Assembly (NCBI GenBank): GCA_028753945.1
Contig: JAPNXP010000001.1
Span: 13,878,501-13,942,500, forward strand
Direction of reading: 5' to 3'
DNA: 64,000 nucleotides
From: Hexactinellida sp. DTS-2022
Taxonomy: Eukaryota; Porifera; Hexactinellida
A program made the position numbers and the translations under genes. Positions 8,631-19,854 of the stretch are shown here, piece by piece (the first letter of the stretch is position 1; each line of letters opens with the position of its first letter). A model generated the notes under the pieces. The model had not been told where the DNA came from, ran no database searches, and saw only the letters and a program-made list of their open reading frames with translations.

Positions 8631-11600
8631 TTAATCCAACGTAAGCTCAATACCAAACTCATCAGCTGCATCCTTGAGTAATGAGATAGAATCTCTGTCA
8701 GGTTCAGATAGTCCATTGACTGTCAGTGTCTCCAGCTGTGAGACAGTTGGTATTAGGTTAGCTAGAGGCTCACAGGATAGAGAAGTCAGCTCACAGTCTA
8801 ATAGCACTAGACGCCTAATAGCAGGATGGTATATCAGGCCTTCACAGAGAGATAATAATCCTGTGTCATAGAGGGAGACTTCAATTAATTGCAATTCAAC
8901 TAAAGACTTCATTTGTTTAACAGAGCTACTCCAGTGAGTGACGTCATTAGATGGTAGAGTAATGTCCAATAGCTCTAGCTGAACTAAATTAGCGCAAAGT
9001 TCCAAACAATTGAGGAGTAAACTCCAATTATTCAATCCAATATTGTGCAAATAGAACAATTCCATTCCTCTTAATGAGTTTCTGTTTCCATTAATAATCT
9101 GCAACAAATAATCACAGAGAGTTGTGTCTTCTGTTGTACGATCTCGTATCTGTAGATAAGTTAGATTTGCCAGATGAGTAATTGCAGGTAGCAGTGAGGC
9201 ATTAGTGACTACAATCTCTTGTAGCTTAGAGAACTGAGGTAGCACAGCTGTTAAGCTAGTAATGTGTTTAGTTGGAATGTTATCGAGTTGTAATACTCTT
9301 AATTGTGTCGCCTGACACAGAGCTGGTACCATAGTGACGTAATTAGTTTCAGATTCCCTAACATATATGCATTGAATAGCAGAGAATAGATTGGTTAATT
9401 CCTGAAGAGCTGTATGTGAATATGTATTCCAAATTAGGCTCAAGCTGTCTATAATCTGATTGGTTGGTTTAGGAAAGAGAATAACATCTGTCAAAGCACA
9501 GAAATCACAGTCTAATAGCTCAATACTAACTTTAGTGTCAGACTTAATTCCTGTCTCTCTAATTGTTTCGGTATACGATAGGACTGTAGTGGAATCTTGT
9601 TTGTAGAAGTACAATGCTAATAAATTAACGGAACAGATTCCCATTTCATGGATCAAATATTTGAATTGAGTTGGATTGATATGAGTAGTGTTGATATAAA
9701 TGAGTTGAATTCTGCGAACAAGTTTGAGAGTCTGAATAAAACAAATCCATTCATTTGGAGAGACGGATTCTTGTACATACAGATACACTGACATCGGAAA
9801 GTGTTGCTTGAAGTTATTGAACCAAGATGTAATTGAATCTGTGTTAGTTTCAAACAAAATTGAGGCTAATTGGAAATAGATTTTGGTGAATAGGTTCCAA
9901 CCTTCATGGTGATACAAATCACTGTACTTAAGTTGATAGCTCATAGGCATATCGATTATCTGAATAGGCTGAGGAGTCAGGTACCTGTATAGGATGGAAA
10001 GAAGAGCAGCTGCTTTATCAGACAGGAGTCCACAGAGGAATCTGACTACCATTCGGAATAGAGATAAGTTAGCCTCGGAATGGGAAATATACCTAACACT
10101 GTAGCACTGCTTAATCCAGCTAGTGTGTTCCAAATAGAGGGCAGATACGAACTCCTGCATAGTCAGGTGGACAAATGTCCACACTTGTTTCATAAGTCCG
10201 ACGGATTCCTTTCGGTAGTGCTCGTGAGCTAGACCTAAGCACTGGCATGGGTATTCTTCCTGTCCCAAATTGAGAGTCACTGTCTCTTCCGATACCAGAT
10301 CTCTGTTTGCCACTCCGAGGATTGCTATGAATCCTATTCTATGCAGGCAGGCTAGTATGTCTGTGTGGAGGTTTGAAATGCATGAGACTCGAGAGTACTC
10401 TTTTAGGCCCATTCTTATTAATTCTCTCCTTATCATGTACAGTACTAATTCGTAGTAGAGCTTGGTTAGCGTGTTAATGGAGGTAGAATCCTCTCCTTTC
10501 AATAGTGCCGCGAATAACGATGCGTTTACAGGTATTAGAGATAGTTGCTTCATTTCGTCATGTCTGTTCAATAGGTTAAAGCATTCAGTTAATTTCTTTT
10601 CGTTAGTTATCTGTTTTTTGAAATACAGATCTCTATTCTCTGGCGAGAATCCCAGCACTTTATAAAATCTGTCTATTTTCAGTTTGTGTCTAGAGGAGAT
10701 GAGAGTCCATGCACCGGGACGACTGGTGACAATAATCGTGGATCTTATTAGCGTTTGTCGCTTCAGTAGCAAACATAGAAATGTATCTTTGAATGGAACC
10801 CTCTTGGTGAATTCATCCATGCCGTCTATAATTAAGAGGAGTCCCTCTCCATCTGATTGGTTAAGATGCTTTGCCAAATCGTTTGACCAACTAGATCCCA
10901 TGGGTAACCCTAGCACCAACCATTTTTGCTTAAATTCGGAATCTATTATGCTTCCCACTTCATAACGTGTTGCTTCCATGGAATGCCAATCGGTATTTCG
11001 GCAAGGAATGGAGATTGAATATTTAATGGCGACTAATTCGCTGCTACTGAATCGCAGTGCCGTTCGCTTTGCCAGAAACGTTTTCCCACACCCTGGATTC
11101 CCGATTATGCACCAAATCTCTGGTTTAGTGCGTTCATATGTCACTATTTCCTCAGTGAAATCAACTGTCTTTTTCCAACCACCCTCTCTCGCAATCCTCC
11201 TCAACATTGCTATTTCATTATAGGTTGTTTCGTCCTCCAAGTTAATCTCCTGTGGTTTTTCCTTCAATATTGTCAAGTCGATATAGACATCAGCTAGACT
11301 CGCATAGTTGTCTGAGCCCATCATCTCCTTGACTTTTCCATGTTGAAATAGAGAGAATAGTTTGAGATTGGATTCCCATTCTTTCAATTCTTTTTCTTGC
11401 ATTCCGATCTCTCGCTTAAATTTGCTTTCAAACTCTCCTTCCTGCAATTTCGAGAATAAAGTAATGTAGACCTTCAATTGTACAACCACGTCATTTCTTT
11501 GGATTCCCACCAGGATCTTTGTTAGCTCTTTCAGGTCTTTCTGAATAAATCCGTTTTCCAACAATTTGTTCATGACCATCTCAAAACTGATATTCTCAAT

Positions 11601-11972
11601 TGGCTCATTTGTCACTGCTATGTATATGATCGACCATATATCCATAGGGATTTCATCTCTCAGTAGATTGATTAGAGTTTTGATTGACAGTTCCTCCTCT
11701 TGGAATTCGGTTTCCACAGGGGATGAGGCGCATAGCCACTTCACTTCACAAGCTATTGCTGACAAGTCGGGTCGGATGTGCTGTAGAGCCAGATAGAACT
11801 TGTGGGCGTCTCTGCCTTTCCATTGTTTCATTGCGATTAGGAAATTCGATTTTTGAGTTATATCTTCACACAATCCTTCTGGGATACCGATTTCATTCTT
11901 TATATGTAGTATTTCTTCGGATGTTAACTTGTTGTTTAGTTCCGTTAAGGCATATATCTCTTCGATTGCCAT
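8631..11972 (-). CDS. NACHT-LRR receptor with N-terminal death-fold (NLR gene 1)
   Basis: A single open frame of 1113 residues. Residues 1-80 are helical and death-fold-like (DED/Death type), with an R-P-D-L motif near residue 67. About 190 residues of charged helical linker follow. The NACHT ATPase then shows Walker A GNPGCGKT at 291-298, Walker B LLLIIDGMDEF at 378-388 and the sensor TSRPG at 416-420, followed by winged-helix/helical parts. The last 300 residues carry degenerate leucine-rich repeats. NLRs of this type are cytoplasmic innate immune sensors that oligomerise through NACHT and signal through the death-fold domain; the ligand is unknown. The ATG follows an acceptor (TTTTGTAG, exon from 11982), so a 5' UTR intron is likely. 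All catalytic motifs are intact and there are no stops, so the gene is probably functional. Confidence 0.9.
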   Translation of the reverse strand: MAIEEIYALTELNNKLTSEEILHIKNEIGIPEGLCEDITQKSNFLIAMKQWKGRDAHKFYLALQHIRPDLSAIACEVKWLCASSPVETEFQEEELSIKTLINLLRDEIPMDIWSIIYIAVTNEPIENISFEMVMNKLLENGFIQKDLKELTKILVGIQRNDVVVQLKVYITLFSKLQEGEFESKFKREIGMQEKELKEWESNLKLFSLFQHGKVKEMMGSDNYASLADVYIDLTILKEKPQEINLEDETTYNEIAMLRRIAREGGWKKTVDFTEEIVTYERTKPEIWCIIGNPGCGKTFLAKRTALRFSSSELVAIKYSISIPCRNTDWHSMEATRYEVGSIIDSEFKQKWLVLGLPMGSSWSNDLAKHLNQSDGEGLLLIIDGMDEFTKRVPFKDTFLCLLLKRQTLIRSTIIVTSRPGAWTLISSRHKLKIDRFYKVLGFSPENRDLYFKKQITNEKKLTECFNLLNRHDEMKQLSLIPVNASLFAALLKGEDSTSINTLTKLYYELVLYMIRRELIRMGLKEYSRVSCISNLHTDILACLHRIGFIAILGVANRDLVSEETVTLNLGQEEYPCQCLGLAHEHYRKESVGLMKQVWTFVHLTMQEFVSALYLEHTSWIKQCYSVRYISHSEANLSLFRMVVRFLCGLLSDKAAALLSILYRYLTPQPIQIIDMPMSYQLKYSDLYHHEGWNLFTKIYFQLASILFETNTDSITSWFNNFKQHFPMSVYLYVQESVSPNEWICFIQTLKLVRRIQLIYINTTHINPTQFKYLIHEMGICSVNLLALYFYKQDSTTVLSYTETIRETGIKSDTKVSIELLDCDFCALTDVILFPKPTNQIIDSLSLIWNTYSHTALQELTNLFSAIQCIYVRESETNYVTMVPALCQATQLRVLQLDNIPTKHITSLTAVLPQFSKLQEIVVTNASLLPAITHLANLTYLQIRDRTTEDTTLCDYLLQIINGNRNSLRGMELFYLHNIGLNNWSLLLNCLELCANLVQLELLDITLPSNDVTHWSSSVKQMKSLVELQLIEVSLYDTGLLSLCEGLIYHPAIRRLVLLDCELTSLSCEPLANLIPTVSQLETLTVNGLSEPDRDSISLLKDAADEFGIELTLD

Positions 11973-11982
11973 TTCCGGAATT

Positions 11983-12860
11983 CTACAAAAATAATGCGTT
12001 TGTTAAATTAAAGTTAGGATAATTACACGTAAGCACATACTCAAAGGTGGTATATAACCAATGTGATAAATAATATTTTCTTCTAATACATGGGGCATAA
12101 GAGTTTTCGATCTTTGATATACAATTCTTACAGTGATCCTTTTTAACTTTTAAGGATTGTGGTAGGATTGTAGATCACTTTACATCTAGGATCGGATTCG
12201 GTATCTGTTCTAATATTTTCTATAAGAAGATTCGTATACCATTTTGATTTATTTCGTCCCATTTATACCCAATATAAAAAATTCATTTACACTTATCAAT
12301 TGCAGATAAAACAAATAGATCTGTGATTTACTGACATTTATTCGTCTGTACCACTTTGTACAAAATTTAGGAACACACTTGATTCATTGTATTAAAGTGA
12401 TGGGAGAATAGAATCCGTATTTATATATGAGATAGAGACTAACTTCCAAATGAAATAATATCAGGTAAACAAATATACTGATTTCAATTTCACATATATA
12501 CATTTCTAATATGAATATTTGTTGTTGTTGTTCACTACTGCAATGTTTGTAATCAGTTAGTTCTCAACTCTTTATAGAATTAAATTACTAGGTTTGTGAT
12601 GGGAGTTGGTGCAATATTCTCATTATAATTTACAACATTTTACTCTGTCACCAACCAGTTAAATTGCTTACTTAGTCACTCGACTTACTATCACACGCCG
12701 TATTATAGTCTGCTATAGTCTACTTACTCGCATTAATTCAATTTATTAATGTCATGTTTATTTTTTAGACGCCATGGTTATTTATTTTGAAAATGTAAAA
12801 ACAAGGATTATGTCAAGTTTCAGAATTTGCTCATTTAGTCAAATTTTCGAAAATGATCTG
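11983..12860. other. 5' flank of NLR gene 1, no gene seen
   Basis: AT-rich sequence without recognisable ORFs or repeats. It probably holds the 5' UTR intron and promoter of NLR gene 1, but no TATA box or start site could be chosen with confidence. Confidence 0.4.
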
Positions 12861-12879
12861 TCAGTTGAAACCGGTGTAG

Positions 12880-13130
12880 CAGCCCAGATTAACCCCCCAT
12901 CAGTATATACCCGGGTATAATCTGTCCTAGGCCAGAATATACCCTCTAGCCCAGATTATACCCCCTTGGGGGTATAATCTGGGCTAGGACAGAATATACC
13001 CACGGGTATGTAGTGGGCTAGGACAGATTATACCCTGGGTATGTAGTGGGCTAGCCCAAAATATACCCTCTAGCCCAGATTATACCCCCTTGGGGGTATA
13101 ATCTGGGCTAGGACAGAATATATCCCCTCT
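12880..13130. repeat. Cluster of short palindromes, 'GGGTATAATCTGGGCTAG' type (left)
   Basis: The unit AGCCCAGATTATACCC and its reverse complement alternate several times, giving perfect hairpins, for example at about 12951-12990 and 13071-13109. A second cluster at 14375-14572 ends with the inverse of the left start (GTAGCAGCCCAGATTA against TAATCTGGGCTGTTAC). The two clusters may therefore be the ends of one 1.7-kb element filled with later insertions. Confidence 0.6.
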
Positions 13131-13243
13131 CTTATTGGGTATACCAATTTTTCGGAACTAGACGGGACAGTTCCGAAAAATCCAGATACCCAATTTTCGG
13201 GACGGGACAGTAGTAGTAGGTTACCAAATATGCAGTCAGTACT

Positions 13244-13420
13244 CAGTAGATGTCGGATATAAGCACGCCGGTTATAAGAACATATCGGATATAAGAACAC
13301 TATGTTGGAAAACGGTTGCCAACTTGCCATATACCGGTTATTATACCCTATATAAATTATGCCGGTTATAACCACATCAAGTGCAGTTCCCGATGATGTG
13401 CTTATAACCGGCATCCACTG
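13244..13420. mobile_element. pogo-like MITE, 'GATGTCGG' family (inverted)
   Basis: It begins CAGTAGATGTCGGATATAAG and ends CCGGCATCCACTG followed by TA. The internal GCAGTTCCCGATGATG block is in the orientation opposite to the copy at 1444. Confidence 0.75.
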
Positions 13421-13751
13421 TATTTTGAATTACGATTGAACAAAAAACACCCAACATAAGTTTATATTATGTGGTTTTAATTTGTATAACTAAATACGTA
13501 CTAATTCATTGAAAAATTGACAAATAATTGTGAATAGATTATAAACTATTCTTTTTGCTGAATAATCCATTATTGATTGTTAAAACTACCAAGAGAACAA
13601 ATATTTGATCAAATTCAACTTCTCTTCGGGTAAACTTTGCAAATAAACTATCCAAATCGCGAATACCCAAATTTGCCAAAAAGTTAATAGTTCATGAATC
13701 ATGAGTAATTCGTTATATTCAAGAATTATTCAACATAGAGATGGGACATAC

Positions 13752-14001
13752 CAGAAATGGAACCAGTCGGGATTTTCATGACCCGATCAGACCTGTGCAG
13801 TTGGAAATTGGACCCGACCCGACCGGCCGGTCGACCGGTCAATCATTGCCAGCAATAATTTATAAATAATAGAAAAAAAATTATGATATTATGATATCGA
13901 ATAGATCATATAGAGATCTCGACCGGCCGGTCAAGGTTCCGACCGGTACCCGACCCGACCGGTCGACCGGTGCCGGTCAGACCCGACCGGGTCCGTCTCT
14001 G
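13752..14001. mobile_element. hAT-type MITE with 8-bp target duplication
   Basis: The ends CAGAAATGGAACCAGTCGGG and GACCGGGTCCGTCTCTG are imperfect inverted repeats. They are flanked by GGACATAC (13744-13751) and GGACATAG (14002-14009), a 7/8 match as expected for hAT insertion. The interior is rich in GACCGGCCGGTC palindromes, GC-rich against the AT-rich surroundings. Confidence 0.75.
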
Positions 14002-14020
14002 GGACATAGGTTTATTTGTT

Positions 14021-14160
14021 TATATGTTATGGGCAATATGCGGAATTGGGCATTTTGCATAATGCCCAGGCAATATGCAAATTGCTACAAAAACCAGCAT
14101 TTTGCATATTGCCTGGGAATTATGCAAATGCCCAGTTTCGCATATTGCCCATAACATATA
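14021..14160. repeat. Near-perfect 140-bp palindrome
   Basis: It runs from TATATGTTATGGGCAATATG to the inverse CATATTGCCCATAACATATA, with an unpaired centre of about 11 bases at 14085-14096. The open frames that cover it are by-products of the symmetry. A foldback-type MITE is the likely origin. Confidence 0.75.
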
Positions 14161-14374
14161 TACGAAGAAAATTTGATAGTAGAACAAAGTTGCATCGTAT
14201 ATTTGGAATGTTGCATACAAATTTGTTTTGCGATATTTCATGCGAATTGTTGAGTGTTCGATATTCATTCAAAATTGTTGCACCTTGTATGTTACAATGT
14301 TGCATGCAACATTTATGCATACATATATAAGTTATCACACCACACGCACCACATTTCGCACATGACATAATGAG

Positions 14375-14572
14375 GGCAGGGAGTATATTCTGTCCTAGCC
14401 CAGATTACACCCAGGTATAATCTGGGCTAGGGGGGTATATTTTGGGCTAGCCCACTTCATACCCGGGGGCATAATCTGTCCTAGGACAGAATAACCCCGG
14501 GAATAATCTGGGCTAGGACAGATTATACCCGGGGTTATTCGAGGACGGGGGTATAATCTGGGCTGTTACATC
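14375..14572. repeat. Cluster of short palindromes, 'GGGTATAATCTGGGCTAG' type (right)
   Basis: Same units as at 12880-13130, arranged as the other end of a possible 1.7-kb composite. It is followed by GGGTTTTATAACACCGGG, a degraded piece of the CAGTCGAAACCGG pogo family. Confidence 0.55.
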
Positions 14573-15403
14573 GGGTTTTATAACACCGGGTTTTTCTAAC
14601 TATTTGTGGTGTAATAAATTCCAAATTGGCTAATTTTTTATTTTTATTTTCCAACCATCGTTATCATTTAACTATCTGTTTATTCTAACTCATACCTGCC
14701 AACCTAGTATATTGCAGTTATATATATATATATCTCTATTCGGGGATCCATTTTAGAGTCAGTCATTTTGTCAATACTAATATCCCTGTCCGAATGTAAT
14801 ACATCCTTGTATGGCCATTTTGGCTGTACAGAACAGCCAAAATGGTTAAATCCTTGTAAGGTTTGGCAGATATACTAAGTGTCGGTTTATTCTAATTATT
14901 TCTTACTTGGAAATAAATGGTTATAAAAAACCGGTTCCTAACTTATTTACTTTGGTTATTGCTTAAAATTAATAGATTTGGTTCTCCATCATATGTTCGC
15001 TATTTTTTCATTTAATTAAGATGGTGTATTATACGTAGTGACATATTCAGTGGTTTTACAGGGATATTAGTATACAATCGCCTTCGCTTAATAGAGTCAC
15101 CTCGGGCCCAGGTCGCTCTGACCCGATTAAGCGGAGAAATCTATTAACCGAAAATATTAAGCCAAACTGTCAATCCGTCCTAGAAATCCTATTAAATTTT
15201 GACCCGGTTAAGCGGCAAAATCTATTGATAACCTCATGTAAACTGTTAAATTTCTAATTTATTTTCTGTAATGACACTCGAATTTTAAACTTTAATTGAT
15301 AACAAAACACATTACTAATTCTTGGTTTGGATTCTGGGATTAATCGAGTCACGATCTACTCTCGAACAGAAATGACTCTATTAGATATGATCATTGCATT
15401 GTA

Positions 15404-15575
15404 CAGTAGAACCTTGTTAGTACAAACACCAAGGGACTGTCAAAATATGTTGTACTAATCTGGAATTCGTATTAATGAATATAATTCTTATTGAAAAGGC
15501 TTTTAAGGGGACTGAAACAGTGTTCGTATTAACCGAAATTTCGTATTAAGTGCGTTCGTACTAACAATGTACTAA
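15404..15575. mobile_element. pogo-like MITE, 'GAACCTCGTT' family, right end degraded
   Basis: It starts TACAGTAGAACCTTGTTAGTA and carries the family's internal pieces (GGGACTG, GTATTAACCG). The right end GTTCGTACTAACAATGTACT has diverged. Confidence 0.65.
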
Positions 15576-15782
15576 TGTGCTTCCATAATTCGGCCGATAA
15601 GTTGTAATTCAGATATAAGTTTATGGTCTACTTAATACAGGACCGTATATGTATATCACAGAGGCCAAAAATAGAAGACCTAAGAAGGCCCACTATATTC
15701 AGACTGTTCCAACCTCTGGACAGCATCACGTTGGAATTTCGGGGATTCAAAGAATACCAAAGAGGCCCACTATATTCAGACT

Positions 15783-16083
15783 CAGTGGCGAAATCAGGGG
15801 GATTCGGGGGGGGCGTGCGCCCCCCCCACCCAGTTAAAGTTGAAGAGGGACAACATTAATGGTTCGGGTGTTAACCGTCCCTCTGAAAAAATGTTCAATA
15901 TAATTTAGGATAGTAAAATATACGTATAATTCATTCAAAAAATGTAATTTGTTGTCCCATTTCACCCTTCTCGCAATAACTTTTCTTCTGGGGCTTGCCC
16001 CTAAGAGCCCCCAAAGGCTCGCTCGCTACACTCGTTCAGCGCCCCCAAAATTTAACCTCATACTTGTAAACTTTGCGCCCATG
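15783..16083. mobile_element. hAT-type MITE with perfect 8-bp target duplication
   Basis: The 301-bp element (CAGTGGCGAAATC...GCGCCCATG) is flanked by TTCAGACT at 15775-15782 and 16084-16091. The uninterrupted target (TTCAGACTGTTCCAACCTCT) is present at about 15698, so an empty site is visible 80 bases away. The interior has long C and G runs. Confidence 0.85.
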
Positions 16084-16254
16084 TTCAGACTGTCCAACCT
16101 CTGGACAGTATCTCATCGGGATTTCAGTCGAGTGCAAAGTCAGAGAAAATTAGAGGTTCCCGGGGGTATTCTCTCCGGGATATCTTTTCTACCTGGAGGC
16201 TCTCAAACCACATTTGCAGTCCTTCAGATATATATTTCTGTCAAAATTGTTTAG

Positions 16255-17345
16255 TAATTAATCGTAATTTAACTCATTTCACACATATTTCCTAATAAAA
16301 ACTAAATTTTAAGGATTTTGATATTATCTGGAACACATTTGAATTTCAGGTTAGTATATACTCAAGACTAAATAAATTAGCAGTGTATATAAATTCTATT
16401 TTCAAACAAACTAACACCCATATCAAAAGTCAATCGAAATTTCTAGGGAAAATAGAATAAATTATCGGCCTTCTATGTTTTGGGCTTTCTCACTGTAATA
16501 TGCGGCCCTGTATTAAGTGGGGCACAATATTAAAGTGTCACAATGTTAAGATGCACTATATTTAATTTGAATATTTTCGATACGTATAGTAAATGGGAAT
16601 CTAACTATAGCTCGTGGCTGTATCTACGGACAGGTACTTAGAGTGTCCTATCCCAATATTTTGGGGGCTTTATCACACAATGATAAGATGAAAAGAACTG
16701 AAGCTGCTGAAAAGCAATCGAGTATGGCTGATAGGATGACGATTTGAAACATAATGTAACTTTCAACAGACAAATAATGGTGCAAAAACAATCGCCAACA
16801 GGGTTATGACATTATGACAAAATATCGGTTTAAGTAATACAAACTACAAAGTTTAATTCCTTAGCCAATATAAGGCCGAATGGAATTCCCGGAAAATACA
16901 AACATGTTTCTATTTTCTCCTCATATTCGTAATAACGAGGTTATATAATCAACAAATTAATGAAAATTCAGAATGAACCAAGAAGTTAGCTTCCAACTGT
17001 AGGTAAACAAGTATGCTGATTTCGAATTTCGCATTCTTAATTTATAATATGAATATTTATTATTGTTGATGTTGTTTACCAAAAAAGGTACACAAATTAA
17101 CGAAAATTCAAAATCAACCTAGAAATTAGCTTTCAAGGGATAATATTGGTAACAAGTTTAAACTATGGTGGAAAGGATGAGGTGTAAGGCCGCATAGCGG
17201 TCGTTAACTTGAGGTACGATCCATAACGTACCGTTCCGTATTCGTATTAACGAGATTATACTGTATATACTTTGTTCGAGGTCAAAACAACTACAATTTT
17301 TAGATACAGCTTTGTTTATTTAATTCGAAAAATAATTTAATTGCG
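16255..17345. other. Gene-free AT-rich stretch
   Basis: No ORF, RNA gene or clear repeat boundary is seen. The motif GAAAATTCAAAATCAACC with GGTAATATTGGTAAACAAG recurs near 3240-3300 and 17100-17160, so parts are old dispersed repeat. Confidence 0.4.
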
Positions 17346-17349
17346 TATA

Positions 17350-17532
17350 CAGTCGACTCCGCTTTATAGAGTTACCTCGGGACCAGGTCATTTTTACCCG
17401 ATTAAGCGGAGAAATTTATTAACCGAAAATATTTTAACCAAAATCTAATTCCATCCAATAAATCCTGTGAGATTTTACCCGATTAAGCAGTGAAATCTAT
17501 TAACCGGTGGCTCTATTAAGCGGAGTCTACTG
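17350..17532. mobile_element. pogo-like MITE, 'GACTCCGCTT' family
   Basis: It begins CAGTCGACTCCGCTTTATAG and ends ATTAAGCGGAGTCTACTG, with TA on both sides. A degraded relative (CCTTCGCTTAATAGAGTCAC) lies at about 15075-15400. Confidence 0.8.
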
Positions 17533-18040
17533 TAATAGGTACTAACTAATCTCTGCCTAGATAATTGAGTGACTGCCATTGTCTTATGTATAGAATGTTG
17601 TGAATAGTTTAATTACTTATTAGGTCTTATTTAATTAATTAACCGCGTTCCATAGAATGTAATATCGCCTACAAATCATACTATACACTTGCAATATTCA
17701 ATGGATATAACACTAATTTTATGAGTATGTTTTGCATAGTTTTCTTGCTAAAATTAATAGTTTAAACACACAAATAATTAATTATTCATTAAATCTAATC
17801 AGTATAATAGGCATTTAGGCGCTACAATAGTTATCCTCATCGGATAATTAATGGTAATTAAACCTGTGTAAGTTCAAATCGACAACGAATCAAATATCTG
17901 AAGAAATATGGTTGGCAAGTAAGTGTTTTAAACTCACGACCCAAATTATTTGAACAACAGAAATTTAATGCAGACGGAATATTCGTATGCAACTTTTTAA
18001 CGGCTGCTTAATTAAAGTATACTTTGAAATGAGTATATTA

Positions 18041-18778
18041 GGGCTGAAACGAATATACCGAATATTCGAATATTCGTTCGAAATGTTTGAACGAATATTC
18101 GTTTGGAAGATAAGACCAAAACGGATATTCGTAGACTACTTTTGGACAACATTTATACTATCCTAAATTATATTGAACATTTTTTTCAGAGGGACGGTTA
18201 ACACCCGAACCATTAATGTTGTCCCTCTTCAACTTTACATTTGTTTAGATTGGTGTGATCGTAAATATAAATTCCTAACTAAACTCGCTGATTGTTGGCA
18301 AACTTGTGTCTAATCCACTTAGTAACTATATTATTAAACCATTGTCAGGGTTTGATACAGAAATTTTCCTGGGGGGGGAAACTTTCCTAGAAACAGACTG
18401 TTCCCTTATATAAAGGAGCAGCATATACATGTATAGGCCAAAATTAATGTATTTAATTGGCATAATCATTCTATGCTTTAATCCTGTTTATATTAACAAT
18501 TACTTATCCTTTATTTATTAACTATGAGGCAAAGTTAAGACAATTCCTGGGATGGGGGCATCTTTCCCGGGGGTGGGGGAACTTTTGTTTGGGGGGGGGA
18601 TCCCAGGGGCCCCCCTCTGTATCACACCCTGATTATAACATTAACAAAACCCTATTTTCAATGTATTTAGTGTCTCGAAAATGATTTAATGCTTAGTCAT
18701 CCAAACGAACGATATTCGAATATTCGTTCGTTTAGAAAAAGTTTCGTTAATACACTTCGAATATTCGTTTCAGTCCTA
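18041..18778. mobile_element. Element with 'GGGCTGAAACGAATA' inverted ends, carrying nested insertions
   Basis: The left end GGGCTGAAACGAATAT and right end ATATTCGTTTCAGTCC are inverted repeats, with CGAATATTCG palindromes inside. The element at 18346-18631 is nested in it. The segment 18150-18240 is an inverted copy of 15835-15925 (AGAGGGACAACATTAATGG). Confidence 0.6.
18346..18631. mobile_element. Nested hAT-like element
   Basis: The ends CAGGGTTTGATACAGA and TCTGTATCACACCCTG are inverted repeats with two mismatches. The interior carries long G and C runs. No matching 8-bp target duplication is found. Confidence 0.6.
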
Positions 18779-19181
18779 ATAAATATATTACTATAGTAAT
18801 AAATTACAAAATATTAGGATTTCAAGTCATTTTAGCCAAAATCCATGAAGTTGCATAAGTGTCTCTTTATGCCACAAGTTGTACAAATGGTAATATGGCT
18901 GTATTTCAGTAAATGATCGTAATTATTTTAAATTAAGTACCTAGAGTAATCCGACTATGTGGAATTCTATTGTGAAATCAGAATTAGTAAATTATTATTG
19001 CCTCATAATGATCAGAAATTCTGTATTTAATTAGTTCACTATATAGTTTATGAGCTTAATACCTCTATAAAATATATCGTTTTATATTGGAGCAACAACA
19101 AATGTAATTATGTCTCTTGAAGCTGGAATATATTCATAAAATTATTGTTCTTCAAATTCTTTTGGCCGGGTTAGTGTACAT

Positions 19182-19400
19182 CATAGGCGTAGAATTAGCC
19201 AAAGTGGGGGGGGGGACCGGTCCCCCCTACTGCTCAAGAGTAGGGGGGCCGGCCACCTACTCTTTGGTTGTGGATAATTTGTTATTATTGTACACGTAAT
19301 CACGTATATTCAAAATTTTATTTATTAATCACACATGGGCTAGGGGGTCGATCATCGCCACCCCTACTTTCAGGAAAATTGCAAAAACTCTACGCCTATG
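19182..19400. mobile_element. hAT-type MITE with perfect 8-bp target duplication
   Basis: The 12-bp inverted ends are CATAGGCGTAGA and TCTACGCCTATG. The element is flanked by GTGTACAT at 19174-19181 and 19401-19408. The empty site is present in duplication copy B near 45810 (AGTGTACATGCACATTTTTC). Confidence 0.9.
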
Positions 19401-19749
19401 GTGTACATACCCATTTTTCTAACCAAATTGGATAGATTTACATATATATGTATTTCCATGAACAAGTGATTCGGTTAAAGGATTTATTTCTCCACTAATT
19501 AACTGTGCGATATCAGAGTTAAACAGCCAAATAATTCATTCTTGTTAAAGTTGATGGCTCAATGACAAATCTTATCAGTATAAGTAATGTGTAATAGGAC
19601 CGGAGTATGTATTAACTTTAAACACTCCGAAATAACTAATATTTTTTGACTTATAATTAAGTTAGCAGATTTTAGATTGTACAACAAATAATGTAGGGCA
19701 TAATGATAATATTTTCCTATTAAGATTGATGCAAATGTATATGATACTA

Positions 19750-19835
19750 CAGTCGAAACCGATTTATTCTAACACCGGTTTTTTCTTACTTTATTTCCAT
19801 GCAAAGAATTGGTTAGAAAAAACCGGTTTCGTCTG
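19750..19835. mobile_element. pogo-like MITE, 'CAGTCGAAACCGG' family, short copy
   Basis: The ends CAGTCGAAACCGATTTATTC and GGTTTCGTCTG are flanked by TA. It is 86 bp long, about half the copy at 3323-3473, with internal deletion. Confidence 0.75.
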
Positions 19836-19854
19836 TATTATATATTATAGTAAA

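Noticed and set aside
8658..8665. CTGATGAG on the minus strand as a hammerhead core
   Set aside because: It lies in the coding sequence of NLR gene 1 and no stems or second core half follow.
13070..13414. 114-codon minus-strand ORF
   Set aside because: It spans the palindrome cluster and a pogo-like MITE; no domain features.
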